A stretch of 64,000 bases of DNA from Catonia carolina (GCA_035578175.1 JAQMRL010000014.1:15820274-15884273); one strand, 5' to 3'; positions 22,537 through 34,998 are shown, counted from the stretch's first letter. The notes: generated by a model not told the origin, from the letters alone. Translations and numbers: made by a program.

Positions 22537-23470
22537 ATCTGGTGTGAAACACTCACATAACGTTCTCTTGCCAATGGAAAAATGAACAATATAACCTAAC
22601 ATAAGTAAAATAAAATATTAGAAATAAACAAAAAAAAAAACAATCTCAAAAACGTAACCTTATGTTAATCATGAGTGAATGAATGATACAAAATGAAAAT
22701 CGACCTCAGTTTGGCTTAATATTACAAGAAAAAAATACACTGACGCTAAACTAGGTTTTTTAAAAAAAGCTTAAAATAACAGTTATAGGTCTTTTAATTT
22801 CCTCTAAATGTTATGATATACGTTTTTGTCGTTAAATGCATACTGAGGCTGAAATCTTTACAAAACCATTTTTTACAGATTTTCATGAAAAAAATAATAG
22901 AAAAGTACTAATTTCTGCTACACTAAGCATTATACAAAAAAAATGTTCGAATTAAAAATTGCAGGATTTTAAATTCTGTACAACGTTTATTGTATACATA
23001 TTTGCGTTAAAATGCATATGAAAGGCACAATCTTAAAAACACAATTTTTTACGAGAAAACAGCCTCCCCAAGAATTTCAGCAGACATGGCACCTACTTTA
23101 TCTTGTAGAGCATAAAAAATGTATTAATTGAGACGATTTTAAATGAAATCGTAAGAGCAGTTTTTGAGAAAACCGCAAAAAGTTAAAAATTACACGAATA
23201 AACTACTACTTCCGGTTGACCGAATTTGATGAAAATGGTCGTGTCGGGTCCGGTAGTAGTATCTAACTTAAGTTTTAAGTTTCAACTTCGTACGATGTTC
23301 TGTTCTTGAGATATTTTGTTCACACACTCACAAACCAAACGTTAAAAACCTTTTTTTCGGTTCAGGGGTTCTGAAAATGTGTATAACCGATGAAAACTCA
23401 ATTTAGAAAAATCGGTATGAATACAATACGTTCTTTTCTATTATATTCGTATAGGCAAGAGAAAGTAAAA
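22537..23470 (+). mobile_element. CA-box element, near full length
   Basis: TCTGGTGTGAAACACTCACA to GGCAAGAGAAAGTAAAAAA. The microsatellite is short (about 23320). Confidence 0.88.
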
Positions 23471-24050
23471 AAGTTAGCCGTGAAATGCAACGAGTAAAAC
23501 GTTACATAGAGATACATATTAATTACATTTTATAGATCAACCTTTACTGAAATACAACTGAAATATTTAATTTATTGTATTTTATTTAAAAATAATTAAT
23601 ATTGTATTGAAACTAAAACAAAATGACGGTAATAAAATAAATGGTAAAAACAAAAGAGAGAGAGAGAGAGAAACTTAATTAACAATCAATTACTAAATTT
23701 AAATAACAAATTATTTGTACTGTATTAAATAAAATACATAGTTAAAAAAGTAATATAGTATTAATACAGAAAACCGTGAAGGTCTTATTACCGATTTCCC
23801 TTCAGCGGGAAAACTACAATAAAAAAAACCGTTGCTACAATGATTGTGCAAAACACGAGGCTTAAGTTTTATTCATTATTAATTTTATGACTTAACTTTC
23901 GTAACTACAAGGTGATTTTTCTATCAGTTTCAATGTACAACCATGACTTCTTCATTAATGTCTCTTATAACATGATTCGTTTTACACGGTTTTAGTTAAC
24001 ACGGTTATTTTATAATTAAATTATTAAATACGTTAGATTATAACAGGAGT
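23471..24050. other. Unassigned AT-rich sequence with a GA run
   Basis: Nothing recognised apart from a short (GA)n at about 23656-23671. Confidence 0.5.
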
Positions 24051-24436
24051 TGTGTTGTTTAGGTCATCAGCCGAAAGGCTGATTTGAACCTGCAGAAGTT
24101 TTACTAAGTAAAACGACGAGTGAGATGATTTACAATTGCCTTCCTCACTGAATAGAAAAGTACGCTTATTAGCATGCTGGGCCTTCTAAAAAACACATAG
24201 TTTCCACTCTGCAAATGACACCTTCACTTCATTCACCACAGGGTCTGGCTGTATAATAAAATTCATTAGTCTCAGAGGAGATAATTCTGATTAGTGTCTT
24301 TTACACCTCTACTTTTTGTGTTCTTAAACGATTCAGTCATTTAATTGGCTGACCATGTGATAAGAAACAGAACTATTTATTTTAGCCCTGCAACGAACAG
24401 ATAGAGTGTAAATAATTTGACACTTCATAACAGGAG
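24051..24436 (-). mobile_element. R395 retroposon, near full length
   Basis: Tail TTGTGTTGTTTAGGTCATCA at left and 5' end near CTTCATAACAGGAG at right. All internal landmarks are present in reverse. Confidence 0.85.
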
Positions 24437-24602
24437 TATCTACCTCTAAATACCGTGCAAAAACGTAAGGGTGGGTTCACATAATCTCTCATAAAATCAC
24501 TCCATACAATCCCTTTTACGAACTTAAATCATTAAGTTTAAAAAGTAAAATACTAATTAATTACAATAATTTTATTAATCATAACGATTTTTTTAACTAA
24601 AA

Positions 24603-25368
24603 AAATCTGGTGTGAAACATTTACACGAGTGTTTCTAACCAATCTAAATAATAAACATACATAACCTATGTTTAATTATTAGTATTGCCCATAACAGGCA
24701 GGTGGAGTGTTAAATTATTTACACTCGATCCGCTACTTCCAGGGCTACAAAAATAGTTCTGTTTCTTATTACATGGTCAGCCAATTATATGACAAGCATT
24801 TAAGAACAGAAGAGGTAGTGGTGTAAAATACACTACTCACAGTTATCTCTTTTAATGGTAATGAATTTCATTATACAGCCAGACCCTGTGGTTAATGAAG
24901 TGAAAGTGTCATTTGTAGGGTGGAAAGTAGATGCTTTTCAGAGGGCCCGGCATGCTGATAAGCATAATTTTTCACTCAGTAAGGAAAGCAATTGTATATG
25001 CATACCACCTCACTCCTAATTTTACTTAGTAAAGCCTCTAGAGGTTAAAACCAGCCTTTCGGCTGACGACCTAAACAAAAATTATTAGTAAACAATGTTA
25101 AATAAAAAAGATAACCGGATCACCCTCTGTAGAATTTTAAAATATAGAAAATCATTAATTGACGCTAAACTAACTTCTGTAGGAAAAAAAAGCTTGAAAT
25201 AAAAGATGTAGATTTTGTAATTATACTCGTATACATCGTAAATCTATACTAAGTCTGCAGTATTAAAAAATCCCATAATATTTGTAGGTTTTTAAATGTT
25301 CTACGACTTCGATTTTTACCACACTTTGGCTCTAGAAAGCGCATTAAGGTCGCAATCTTAAAAAAAAA
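24603..25368 (+). mobile_element. CA-box element interrupted by R395, truncated at its A tract
   Basis: The 5' part at 24603-24674 (TCTGGTGTGAAACATTTACA) and a body part at 25091-25368 are split by an R395 insertion. The element ends in 'gcaatcttaaaaaa', where the next CA-box element begins. Confidence 0.78.
24685..25080 (+). mobile_element. R395 retroposon nested in a CA-box element, with TSD
   Basis: TTGCCCATAACAGGCAGG to GACCTAAACAAAA, flanked by ATTATTAGTA at 24675-24684 and 25081-25090. It dates R395 retroposition after this CA-box copy. Confidence 0.88.
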
Positions 25369-25372
25369 AATC

Positions 25373-26275
25373 TGATGTGAAACACTCACACGACTTTATC
25401 TTGCCAATACAAACAATAAAGTATATAAACTAACATTAGAAATAAACAAAAAACTAATCTCAACAAACATAACCTAATTTTAATCATGAGTGAAAGACGC
25501 AAAATGAAAATCAACCTCAGTTTGGCTTAAAAATACGGAAAATTACTCTTTCACGCTAAACTATACTCTAGAGAAAAATGCTTTAAATAAAAGTGATAGA
25601 TCTTTTACTTTCCTATAAATTTAATTATACATATATACATTCGTCGTAAAATGCATACTAAGGCCGAAATCTTTTAAAAAAATCGATTTTTCACACGTTT
25701 TCGTGAGAAAAAACAGAAAATTGCTAATTACCGCTAAACTAAGCGTTATACAAAAATTTTTGAATTGATTTGTAGGATTTTTAATTCTCTACAACTTTTT
25801 CTTATATAAATTTTTGCGCTAAAATGCATATTAAAGCCGCTATATTAAAAAAACATTTTTTTACGAGAAAACAGCCTCACCAAGAATTCCAGCAGACATG
25901 GCGCCTACCCTATCTTGTAGAACATAAAAAGTTTAGTTAATGAGGCGATTTAAAAAAAATCGTAGGAGCCGTTTTTGAAAAAACTGCAAAAAAGTAAAAA
26001 ATTACAGGAATAAACTACTACTTCCTTTGAACGATTTTGATGAAAATGTTCGCGTCGGGTCCTCTAGTGGTATCTAACTTAAGTTTCAAGTTCGTACGAT
26101 GTTCTGTTCTTGACATATTCTGTTGACACACACACCCACACATGTACCAATCGCTAAAAACATGTTTTTGGGTTCAGGGGGTCTGAAAACGTGTAGATCC
26201 GGTGAATACTCGATTTCGAAATATCGACATGAAAACAATAATTTCCTTCCTATATTCATATAGCCAAGAGAAAGT
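25373..26275 (+). mobile_element. CA-box element, near full length
   Basis: TCTGATGTGAAACACTCACA to GCCAAGAGAAAGTAAAAA. Short CA run at about 26128. Its 3' flank (26276-26400) is shared with that of the copy at 31498-32390. Confidence 0.88.
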
Positions 26276-27070
26276 AAAAACGTAAGTTAACATCTTACTG
26301 AAATTTATTTCAGAAACCCCTAAAGTATGAATTATCAATTTGTTTTAAACAAGTGGCTTGACTTTAAAAAAAAGAGCAACTACTAAAATATATTTTATAT
26401 TAACCGATTCATTCACCTTGGCCATATACATGTACATAAAATTTTACCTATTCTTATGCGTTAAACTGCGCACATATCACTTTGCGTAAAATTGGCCACA
26501 TACATGAACAAATTCTTTAAGAGTCCAGCAAGTGCTGCAATCTATTGGGACTTTTGAAAAGTTTTAATAATAAAAAAAATACTACTTTAAGAATATATAT
26601 ATATATATTTTAATTCCTAGTATGTGTACGTTGCAATCTGTTCAATTGAGAACAATAAACAACCCCATGACCCAATGTGATGAGGATGATGTGTATGACA
26701 TGTAAATGAGGTGTAGTCTTGTACAGAATCAGACCAACAATTCCTGAGAGAGTATGGTTAATTGAACCCCTACCATCAAAGTACACCAGTAACCACTGTC
26801 CAGCATTCAAATCCGTATAAAAAAAAACTACCTTTACTAGGATTTGAACCAGGAACCTTCGTCTCCGAAAATGAGCTGTTAAACAGCTGATTTTGGCGAC
26901 GACTTTACCTCTAGACAAACCCGATGGGTAAGAATATATTTTTTTTTTAAATTTTAAGATAAAAATTCGTGACTGAATGGGTTAAAGATGACAGAACTCT
27001 GAAAAATTTATATTTTTTAATTGAAACATAATAAATTACAGTTTTATAATTTTTCAAAAGTTAATTTTTT
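26276..27070. repeat. 3' flank shared with 32390-32595
   Basis: 'gtaagttaacatctta', TTTCAGAAACCCCTAAAGTA, GAATTATCAATTTGTTTTAA and later TTTAATTGAAAC with AAATTACAGTTTTATAATTT recur in the same order after another CA-box copy. The right-hand version lacks about 590 bp, including the SINE at 26599-26928. Confidence 0.75.
26599..26928 (-). mobile_element. tRNA-SINE-1, full length with TSD
   Basis: Reverse copy: AATTCCTAGTATGTGTACG at the tail and CTCTAGACAAACCCGATGGG at the head. TAAGAATATAT flanks both sides (26588-26598 and 26929-26939). The open frame 26610-26918 is a repeat translation. Confidence 0.87.
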
Positions 27071-27552
27071 GAATTATGGGTTTTCTGAAATGACAGATTC
27101 ATAGTCGTATATCAATGGATTCATAAAATTCACAAATAACGCTAAAATTAAAAACTCGAAAAAAAATTGTTGCTTTACATCTCCATTTAATGTTGCTGAA
27201 CCAATGAGGAAGTAAATCCGGGAAATTTTTTTTTTTTTAATATTAAACGTAATACTTTTTGATGGGGTTAAAAAAACTGTTCTTTTTATTAACTAGGTCA
27301 ACTACACGGACAGTAAAAAAGAAATTTAAATAACCATTGTGCAAATAACAATTATTTAATATTAGATAGCGAGAAGTCCACAATAGTAAAACGTATATTC
27401 TAATTGGTTCAGCCCATCCGGTCTGTTATGGAGATTTTTGGTCGAAGGTAAACACCGCCGAATAATCTAGAATCTAATATCTAATTTGTTGTGTTAACAC
27501 CTTTAGTACAGAGTAATTTTTTAGTTCTGTTACCCAATTGTTAATGCCTGGT
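27071..27552. other. Unassigned sequence
   Basis: AT-rich, no recognised repeat or gene. Confidence 0.5.
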
Positions 27553-27904
27553 TATTCTTACTTTCTCTTTCCTATATGAATATATAGGAAGGAAAGTATT
27601 TTTTCATGTCGATTTTTCGAAATTGAGTTTTCACCGTATGTACGTATCCAGGCCCCCTGAACACAAAAAACATGTTTTAGTGATTGGTCTGTGTGTGCGT
27701 GTGTGTGAACAAAGTATCTCAAGAACGGAACATCGTATGAATTTAAAATTTGAAACTTAGGTTTGGTACCACTACAGGACACGACACGAATATTTTCATC
27801 AAAATCGGTCAACCGGAAGTAGTAGTTTATTCGTGTCATTTTTCACTTTTTTGCGATTTTTTTAAAAAACGGCTCCTACAATTAAAAAAAAATTGTTTAA
27901 AAAC
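27553..27904 (-). repeat. CA-box element 3' half
   Basis: Reverse 3' half from TTACTTTCTCTTTCCTATAT through the GT run (about 27690-27708) to 'aaaacggctcctac'. It is joined abruptly to a same-family piece in the opposite orientation. Confidence 0.8.
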
Positions 27905-28051
27905 GATTTCAACATCGTACGTTGTTCCGTTCTTGAGATTTTTTTCACACACTCACAGACTAACAGCTAAAACATGTTTTTTCGGTTCAGGGGTCTGAAA
28001 AGTGTAGGCTATATCCGGTAAGAAATTAGTTTTCATATCGAAAAATCGCCA
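27905..28051 (+). repeat. CA-box element 3' fragment, interrupted by R395
   Basis: TTGTTCCGTTCTTGAGAT, a CA run and 'ggtctgaaaagtgtag' follow in + orientation, then the R395 insertion. The piece at 28470-28555 resumes family sequence. Confidence 0.72.
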
Positions 28052-28456
28052 CTGTTGTTGTTGTTTAGGTCATCAGCCAAAAGGCTGGTTTGAACCTGTA
28101 GAGGTTTTACTAAGTAAAACGAGGAGTGAGGTGGTTTACCATTGCCTTTCTCACTGAGTGGAAAAGTACGCTTATCAGCATGCCGAGCCCTCTGAAAAGC
28201 ACATATTTTCCACTCTGCAAATGGCACCTTCACTTCATTCACCACAGGGTCTGGCTGTATAATGAAATTCATTACTTTCAGATAAGATAACTCTGATTAG
28301 TGTCTTTTACACCTCTACCTCTTCTGTTCTTAAATGATTCAGTCATTTAATTGGCTGACCATGTGATAAGAAACAGAACTATTTATTTTAGCCCTGCAAC
28401 TAACAGATCGAGTGTAAATAATTTGACACTCCACCTGTCTGTTATGGGCAGGTGAA
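28052..28456 (-). mobile_element. R395 retroposon, full length
   Basis: TTGTTGTTGTTTAGGTCATC to CCTGTCTGTTATGGGCAG. 'aaatcgccact' occurs on both sides (28041-28051 and about 28465-28475) as a probable target-site duplication, with ten extra bases at the 5' side. Carries the recurrent R395 frame (28033-28272). Confidence 0.88.
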
Positions 28457-28555
28457 GTATGAAATCGCCACTACCATATTTAAAAAAATAGTACGAGCCG
28501 TTTTTAAGAAAATCGCAAAAAAGTGAAAAATGACACGAATAAACTACTATTAAGC

Positions 28556-28867
28556 TGCAATTTAAAAAACAACTTTTTACGAAAAACACCCTTCCCAAGA
28601 ATTTCACAGACATGGCGCCTACTCTATCTTGTAGAGCATAAAAAATTTAGTAAATTGAGGCGATTTTAAAAAAAAATCATACGAACCGTTTTTGAGAAAA
28701 TCGCAAAAAAGTGAAAAATAACACGAATAAACTACTACTTCCGGTTGACCGATTTTGACGAAAATATTCATGTCGGGTCCTCTAGTGGTAGCCTACCTAA
28801 CTTAAGTTTCAAGTTTCAACTTATTCGACGTTCCGTTCTTGAAATATATTTTGTTTACACACGCGCG

Positions 28868-28901
<34 letters not shown>

Positions 28902-29036
28902 GACCAATCACAAAAACCAAGTTTTTTTATTTCATGGGGTCTGAAAACGTGTAGATCCGGTGAAACTCGATTTCGAAAAATCGCCATGAAAACAATACTC
29001 TCCTTCCTACATATTCTTATAGGCCATAGAAAATAA
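28556..29036 (+). repeat. CA-box element 3' half
   Basis: Starts at 'aagctgcaatttaaaaaac' and runs through GAATTTCACAGACATGG, CTACTACTTCCGGTTGACC and a long CG/CA run (28861-28901) to TTCTTATAGGCCATAGAAA. Confidence 0.83.
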
Positions 29037-29049
29037 AACAATTGTTGGA

Positions 29050-29765
29050 CAAAGTAGGAAAAAATGAAAAATTTGGGGAAAAATTCACGAATAAACTACT
29101 GCTTCCGGTTAACCGATTTCGATGAAAATGTTCACACCTCGGGTCCCCTTATGGTACCTAACTTAAGTTCAAAGTTTCAATTTCGTAAGTTATTCCACTC
29201 TTGAGATATGTTGGTAATAAATACAAACCAACCGGTAAAATCGTGTTATTTTGGGTTGAATAGATCTAAAAACTGCCCAGAGCAGACAGGTGGAGTGTCA
29301 AATTATTTACACAATCTGTTCGTTGCACGGCTAAAATAAAAAGTTCTGTTTCTTATCACATGGTCAGCCAATTAAATGACTGAATCATTTAAGGACAGAA
29401 GAGGTAGAGGTGTAAAAGACACTAATCAGAGTTATCTCCTCTGAAAGTAATGAATTTTATTATACAGCCAGACCCTGTGGTGAATGAAGTGAAAATGGCA
29501 TTTGTAGAGTGGAAAATATGTGCTTTTCAGAGGGCCCGGCATGCTGATAAGCGTACTTTTCCACTCAGTGAGGGAGGGAAATGTAAACCACCTCACTCCT
29601 CGTTTTACTTAGTAAAACCTCTGCAGGTTCAAACCAGCCTTTCGGCTGTTGACCTAGACAAGAACAGATTTAAAAACTTATATTTCCGGTGAAATCTAGA
29701 TTTGGAAAAATCGAAACGAAACAATACTTTTCTTCCCTATATATTTATGTACGGGAAGAGATATA
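29050..29765 (+). repeat. CA-box element 3' part interrupted by R395
   Basis: 29050-29278 (ACTGCTTCCGGTTAACCG, then 'tcttgagatatgttgg') and 29667-29765 (GGAAAAATCGAAACG, TATATATTTATGTACGGGAA) flank an R395 copy. Confidence 0.75.
29279..29666 (+). mobile_element. R395 retroposon nested in a CA-box element
   Basis: CTGCCCAGAGCAGACAGGTG to TTGACCTAGACAAGAAC. Flanked by AGATCTAAAAAC and AGATTTAAAAAC, a 12-bp target-site duplication with one difference. Carries the recurrent R395 frame (29450-29692). Confidence 0.87.
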
Positions 29766-30081
29766 AAGAAAAGAAATACTACACTTATATTGATCCAATA
29801 AATCAATATAAGTGTGTGTGTGTGTGTGCGCGCGCGTTTTAAACATGTGCAAATTATATGTACGCCATCGCATGAGTGCTTCCGTTAAAAGAAGTACATA
29901 TGAATTGAGTACAAGACAATAGTTGATGGTTTAAATTGTGCTTTGTACAGTACTTTACTACAAAGTAGAAAAGTAATACAATACTCATGTGTAGGTTACA
30001 ATGTACATCCTGCTTTTATTTTCGGGATCAGTTGGAGCTAATTAATTTAACTTACAATTATTTATAAATTGCTAATTCCTT
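29766..30081. other. Unassigned sequence with a GT/CG run
   Basis: A (GT)n(CG)n run lies at about 29813-29838. Otherwise nothing recognised. Confidence 0.5.
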
Positions 30082-30240
30082 TTTACTTTCTCTTGCCTAT
30101 ATGAATATATAGGAAGGAAAGTATTGTACTTCAGTCGATTTTTAGAAAACGGATTTTCACCGGATATACACGTTTTCAGACCCCCCTGAACCCAAAAAAA
30201 AAGTTTTTAGCGATTGGTGTGTGTGTGTGCGTGCGCGCGC

Positions 30241-30277
<37 letters not shown>

Positions 30278-31046
30278 CAAAATATTTCAAGAACGGAACA
30301 TAATACCAACTTGAAACTTAACTTAGGTACCACTAGAGGACCGGACACAAACATTTTCATCAAAATCGGTAAACCGAAAGTAGTAGTTGTTCGTGTAATT
30401 TTTCACTTTTTCACGATTTTCTCAAAAATGGCTCCTACGATTTTGTTTTAATCGCCTCATTTACTACATTTGTTATGTTCTACAAGATAGGGTAGGCACC
30501 ATGTCTACTGAAATTCTTGCGGAGGCTGTTGTCTGTAGAAAAAAAATGTTTTTTTTTTAGATTTCAGCCTTAATATGCATTTTAGAGCAATATGCATTAA
30601 AAATTTAAATAATAAAAGTTGTAGGAGAATTAAAAATGCTACAACTTTTATTGCAGACAATTTTTCTGTATAACGCTTAGTTTAGGGTAATTATCGATTT
30701 TCTGTTTTTTTTCTCACGAAAACGCGTAAAGAATCGATTTTTTTTAAAATTTCAGCCTTAGTATACATTTTACGACAAAAGTGTATATAATCAAATTTAT
30801 AGGAAATTAAAAGATCTACACTTTTAGAGCATTTATCTACAGAGCTAGTTTAGCGTGAAGAGTGATTTTCCGTATTTTTAAGCCAAACTGAGATTGATTT
30901 ACATTTTGCGTCTTTCTTAAAATTAGGTTATGTTTATTGAAATTAGTTGTTTTGTTTATTTCTAATGTTTTATTACTAATAGTTATTAGGTTATATTGTT
31001 AATTATTTGCATTGGCAAGAGAAAGTTGTGTGAGTGTTTCACACCA
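30082..31046 (-). mobile_element. CA-box element, full length
   Basis: Reverse copy from TTTTTACTTTCTCTTGCCTA to GAGTGTTTCACACCAGATTT, with a long GT/CG run at 30217-30274. The His-Thr-rich open frame on the minus strand (30157-30363) is the microsatellite translated. Confidence 0.9.
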
Positions 31047-31234
31047 GATTTTTTCTTCTCATCTTGATATCGCAATATTTAAAAAACGCTAAAAATATAA
31101 AACTAACACGTCACAACGCAACTTTAAATCAGCTTAATTTTGGTATAGGCCTATAGTACGCTAAAATTAAAGAACGACGTTTATAAAAAAAAAAACAAGG
31201 ATCCAAATTTGAGTAATGTGTAATAAAGAGATCT

Positions 31235-31490
31235 TACAGAAGGTACCAGTAGAGGACCCGACACGAACGTTTTCATCAAAATCAATTAACAGAAAGTGGT
31301 GAATAAAGTGAAGGTGTCATTTGCAGAGTGGAAAGTAAACGCTTTTCAGAGGGCCCGGGATGCTGATAAGCATATTTTTCCACTCAATGAGGAAGGCAAG
31401 TTAAACAACCTCACTCTTCGTTTTACTTTGTAAAACCTCTGGAGGTTCAAACCAACCTATCGGCTGATGACCTTAACAACAACACAGCAA
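31235..31490 (+). repeat. CA-box scrap joined to an R395 3' half
   Basis: 31235-31297 is a reverse CA-box scrap (GAGGACCCGACACGAACG). 31299-31490 is the R395 3' half (GTGAAGGTGTCATTTGCAGA to GATGACCTTAACAACAAC). Confidence 0.75.
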
Positions 31491-31497
31491 GAGAAAG

Positions 31498-32390
31498 TAA
31501 AAAAAGTGTAAAACACACACTACTTTCTCTTGCCAATGCAAATAATGAACAATATAACCTAACATTAATAATAAACGAAAAACTAACCTCAAAAAACATA
31601 ACCTTACTTAAATCATAAGTGAATGGTGCAAAATGAGAATCAACCTCAGTTTGGCTTTAAAATACGGAAATCAGTCTTTCACACTAAACTAGGCTCTGTA
31701 TAGAAAAATGCGGTAAATAAAAGTTGTAAATCTTTTAATTTCCTATAAATTTGATTATATACACTTTTGTCGTAAAATGCATACAAAGACTGAAGTCGTT
31801 AAAAAATCGATTTTTTACACGTTATCGTTAGAAAAGAAAACAGAAAATCGCCAATTACCGCTAAACTAGGCGTTATACAAAAAAAATGTTAGAAATAAAA
31901 ATTACATTTTTGTGATAAAATGCACATTAAAGTCATAATCTTAAAAAAAACAATTTTTTACGAGAAAACAACCTTCCCAAGAATTTCAGCAGACATGTCG
32001 CCTACCCTATTATCTCTTGTAGAGCATAAAAAATGTAGTAAATGAGACGAATTTTTAAAAAAAATCGTAGAAGCCGTTTTTCAGAAAATCGCAAAAAGTG
32101 AAAAATGGTACGAATAAACTACTACTTCCGATTGACCGATTTTGATGAAAACGTTCATGTCGGGTCCTTTAGTGGTATCTAACTTAAGTTTCAAGTTTGT
32201 ACGATGTTCCGTTCTTGAGATATTTTGTTGACACACACACCCACACACACAGACCAATCGCTAAAAACATGTTTTTTGGGTTCAGGGGGTCTGAAAACGT
32301 GTATATCCGGTGAAAATCCGTTTTCTAAAAATCGACTGAAGTACAATACTTTCCTTCCTATATATTCATATAGGCAAGAGAAAGTAAAAA
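31498..32390 (+). mobile_element. CA-box element, near full length
   Basis: GTGTAAAACACACACTAC to GGCAAGAGAAAGTAAAAA, with a short CA run near 32230. Its 3' flank 32390-32595 duplicates 26276-27070. Confidence 0.87.
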
Positions 32391-32596
32391 TGTAAGTTAA
32401 CATCTTATTGCAATTTATTTCAGAAACCCCTAAAGTATGAATTATCAATTTGTTTTAAACAAGTGGCTTGACTTTAAAAAAACAACTAAAATATATTTTA
32501 TATTAAAGAAGACAGCACTCTGAAAAATTTATATTTTTTAATTGAAACAATAAATTACAGTTTTATAATTTTTCAAAAGTTAGTTTTTTTAAGTAT

Positions 32597-32698
32597 GGGG
32601 GTCTGAAAACGTGTCCATCCGGTGAAAACTGGATTTCGAAAAATCTATATGAAAACAATACTTTTTTCCTAATATTTATATAGGATAAGAGAAAGTAA
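32597..32698 (+). repeat. CA-box element 3' fragment
   Basis: GGGGGTCTGAAAACGTGT to GGATAAGAGAAAGTAAAAA only. Confidence 0.8.
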
Positions 32699-32869
32699 AA
32701 ACATAATCGGTATAAAATTTTAGAAAATAATTTCTTATAGTATATGTTTTGTAATTTTATAAGAATGTAAACTTCTGTTCCAACTTTAATAAGAGGTACT
32801 TTACAATGATACAGCTGTATCGTATGATAAGCGACCCAATTCAGCTAAAAATAAGCCTATTATTATATT

Positions 32870-32871
32870 AC

Positions 32872-32907
<36 letters not shown>
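32870..32907. repeat. AAT microsatellite
   Basis: Pure (AAT)n run. The surrounding 32700-33165 shows no recognised feature. Confidence 0.92.
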
Positions 32908-32908
<1 letters not shown>

Positions 32909-33165
32909 TGGTGTACTACAAGCAAGTAGACTGACTTTTATAATGGAAGAATTTATTAGTTACACAATTAAATCGGCCGTGAACTTTTTAGACCTTGTTG
33001 TGCTCTCTCTATAGTTTTCGCCTATTTATTTAAGTCGTTTATATGTTCACAGGCATACCACTGGAAGCGTTCAAAATATTTTTTAAATTAAATGTTTGTA
33101 TGTATTGTCTTCTTGTTTGTATGTTTGTAATGTGGTTTTAATGTTTTCATTAATTTAAAAAACTG

Positions 33166-33452
33166 GTGTGAAACACTCACACAACTTTCTCTTGCTAATG
33201 CAAATAATGAATAATATAATAAAATATTAGAAATAAACTAACCTCAAAAAATATAACCTAAATTTGAGTGAAATACGCGAAATAAAAATCAACCTGTTTG
33301 GCTTAAAAATACGTAAAATCACCATTTAACTCTAAACTAACCTCTTTAGAGAAAAATGCTCTGAATAAAAGTTGAAGATCTTTTAATTTCCGAAATTAGA
33401 GTAAAACCTCTAGAGGTTCAAATCAGCCTTTCGACTGATGACCTAAAGAGCA
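33166..33452 (+). repeat. CA-box 5' fragment joined to an R395 3' fragment
   Basis: 33166-33397 is the CA-box 5' part (CTGGTGTGAAACACTCACAC to 'gatcttttaatttcc'). 33400-33452 is the R395 end (CCTCTAGAGGTTCAAATCAG, GACTGATGACCTAAA). Confidence 0.75.
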
Positions 33453-33479
33453 ACAACTTTTGAAAAATAGTTTTGTGAA

Positions 33480-33798
33480 TACAGTAAACCCGGATTATCC
33501 GAAACCCGCTCAACCGAAGAAGATCCGAAATAGGCTTCTTGTATTTTAATTTGGCCATTACTCAAATTCAGTATTACGAAGTCTATATGCGCAGTAAAAC
33601 ATTTAATTTGTACCGTTGTTCAAGTGCAGAACAGTGAATCAAATGAAATACATAACGAGTATTACGTTTAACTGTTCTGGGAATTCGTTTACTCGTTCTT
33701 TACCTCTCGGACCTGCTTCTAATAAAACGGTGTGATGTTGCCGCAAAAAACGGTTTCATAAAGAATCTCATTGGTTTTTTTTAATCTAAATAATTAAA
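33480..33798 (+). repeat. Possible pogo/Tigger-type left end and flank
   Basis: ACAGTAAACCCGGATTATCC followed by CGAAACCCGCTCAACCGA is the classic look of a pogo/Tigger outer end. The inner 33540-33798 shows no transposase. Confidence 0.5.
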
Positions 33799-34595
33799 AA
33801 AATCTGGTGTGAAATACTCACACAACTTTCTCTTGACAATGCAAATAATGAAAAATATAACCTAACATTAGAAATAAACAAATAAACTAACCTCAAAAAA
33901 CATAACCTAATTTTAATCATGAGTGAAAAGACGCAAAATGAAAATCAATTTCAGTTTGGCATAAAAATATGGAAAATCACCACTTCACGTTAAACTAGGC
34001 TCTGTAAAGAAAAATGCTCTAAATAATAGTTTTGATCTTTTAATTTCCTATAAATTTGATTATACACTTTTGTCGTAAAATGCATACTGAGGCCGAAATA
34101 CTAAAAAATCAATTATTTTTCATCTACTCTCATGGAAAAAACAGAAAATCACTAATTACTGCTAAACTAAGCGTTTTACAAAAAAAAACGTTTAAAATAA
34201 ACGTTGTGGGGTTTTTAAATGTTTTATACCTTTGACTAGAAACAAATTTGCTCTAAATGCATACTTAAGCCGCAATCTTAAAAAAATTTCTACGAGAGCA
34301 TAAAAATGTAGTCAATGAATTTTTTTTAAAAATCATAGCCGTTTTTGAAAAAATTGCAAAAAAGTGAAAAACTTCATGAATAAACTATTACTACCGTTTT
34401 TCCCATTTTGATGATAATGTTTGTATCGGTTTGTTCACGCACGCACACACACACACCAATCGATAAAAACATGTTGGGAGAAGGGTTAGGGGGTCAAAAA
34501 ACCTGTATATCCGGTAAAAACTCGATTTCAAAAATCGACATGAAAAAAATACTTTTCTTTCCCATATCTTTACATTAGAAAGCAAAAGAAAGTAA
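33799..34595 (+). mobile_element. CA-box element, internally deleted
   Basis: TCTGGTGTGAAATACTCACA to AAGCAAAAGAAAGTAAAAAA. It lacks part of the region before the CA run (34436-34455). Confidence 0.85.
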
Positions 34596-34998
34596 AAAAA
34601 TAAGTCAAACGAATCAATGCAGGAATAAAAAGGCTTTAATTTGGTGTTAAGTTAAAAAAAATTCCGTTCCACACTTTTAAAATAGAATTCTTTTGTAGCA
34701 GGCACTATAACAAAGAGTTTTAAAAAGCGCTCAGGCAAATTCACTCCGAAGATATTTCCAAAATTAGAACGATAACTTAATAAATACATTTGAAATTAAA
34801 AATATAAAAACTTGAATACATTTTAAGATAGCTGAACAATAATGGATAGCATGTGGGCCTGTTATGAGGTCAAACGATGACTAGAAACTTTAGAGGTTAT
34901 TGACATGTTATTTATGCAAAAGACATTCGAAGGATGCCTACAATTAAAAATGTTCAATAAAAATCTTTAAAAATATATTCAAACCAGTTCGGTTTACC
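34596..34998. other. Unassigned sequence
   Basis: AT-rich, nothing recognised. Confidence 0.5.

Noticed and set aside
30157..30363. His-Thr-rich open frames (also 54696-54902, 28745-28954, 12192-12425)
   Set aside because: They are CA/GT microsatellite runs read in frame inside CA-box elements.
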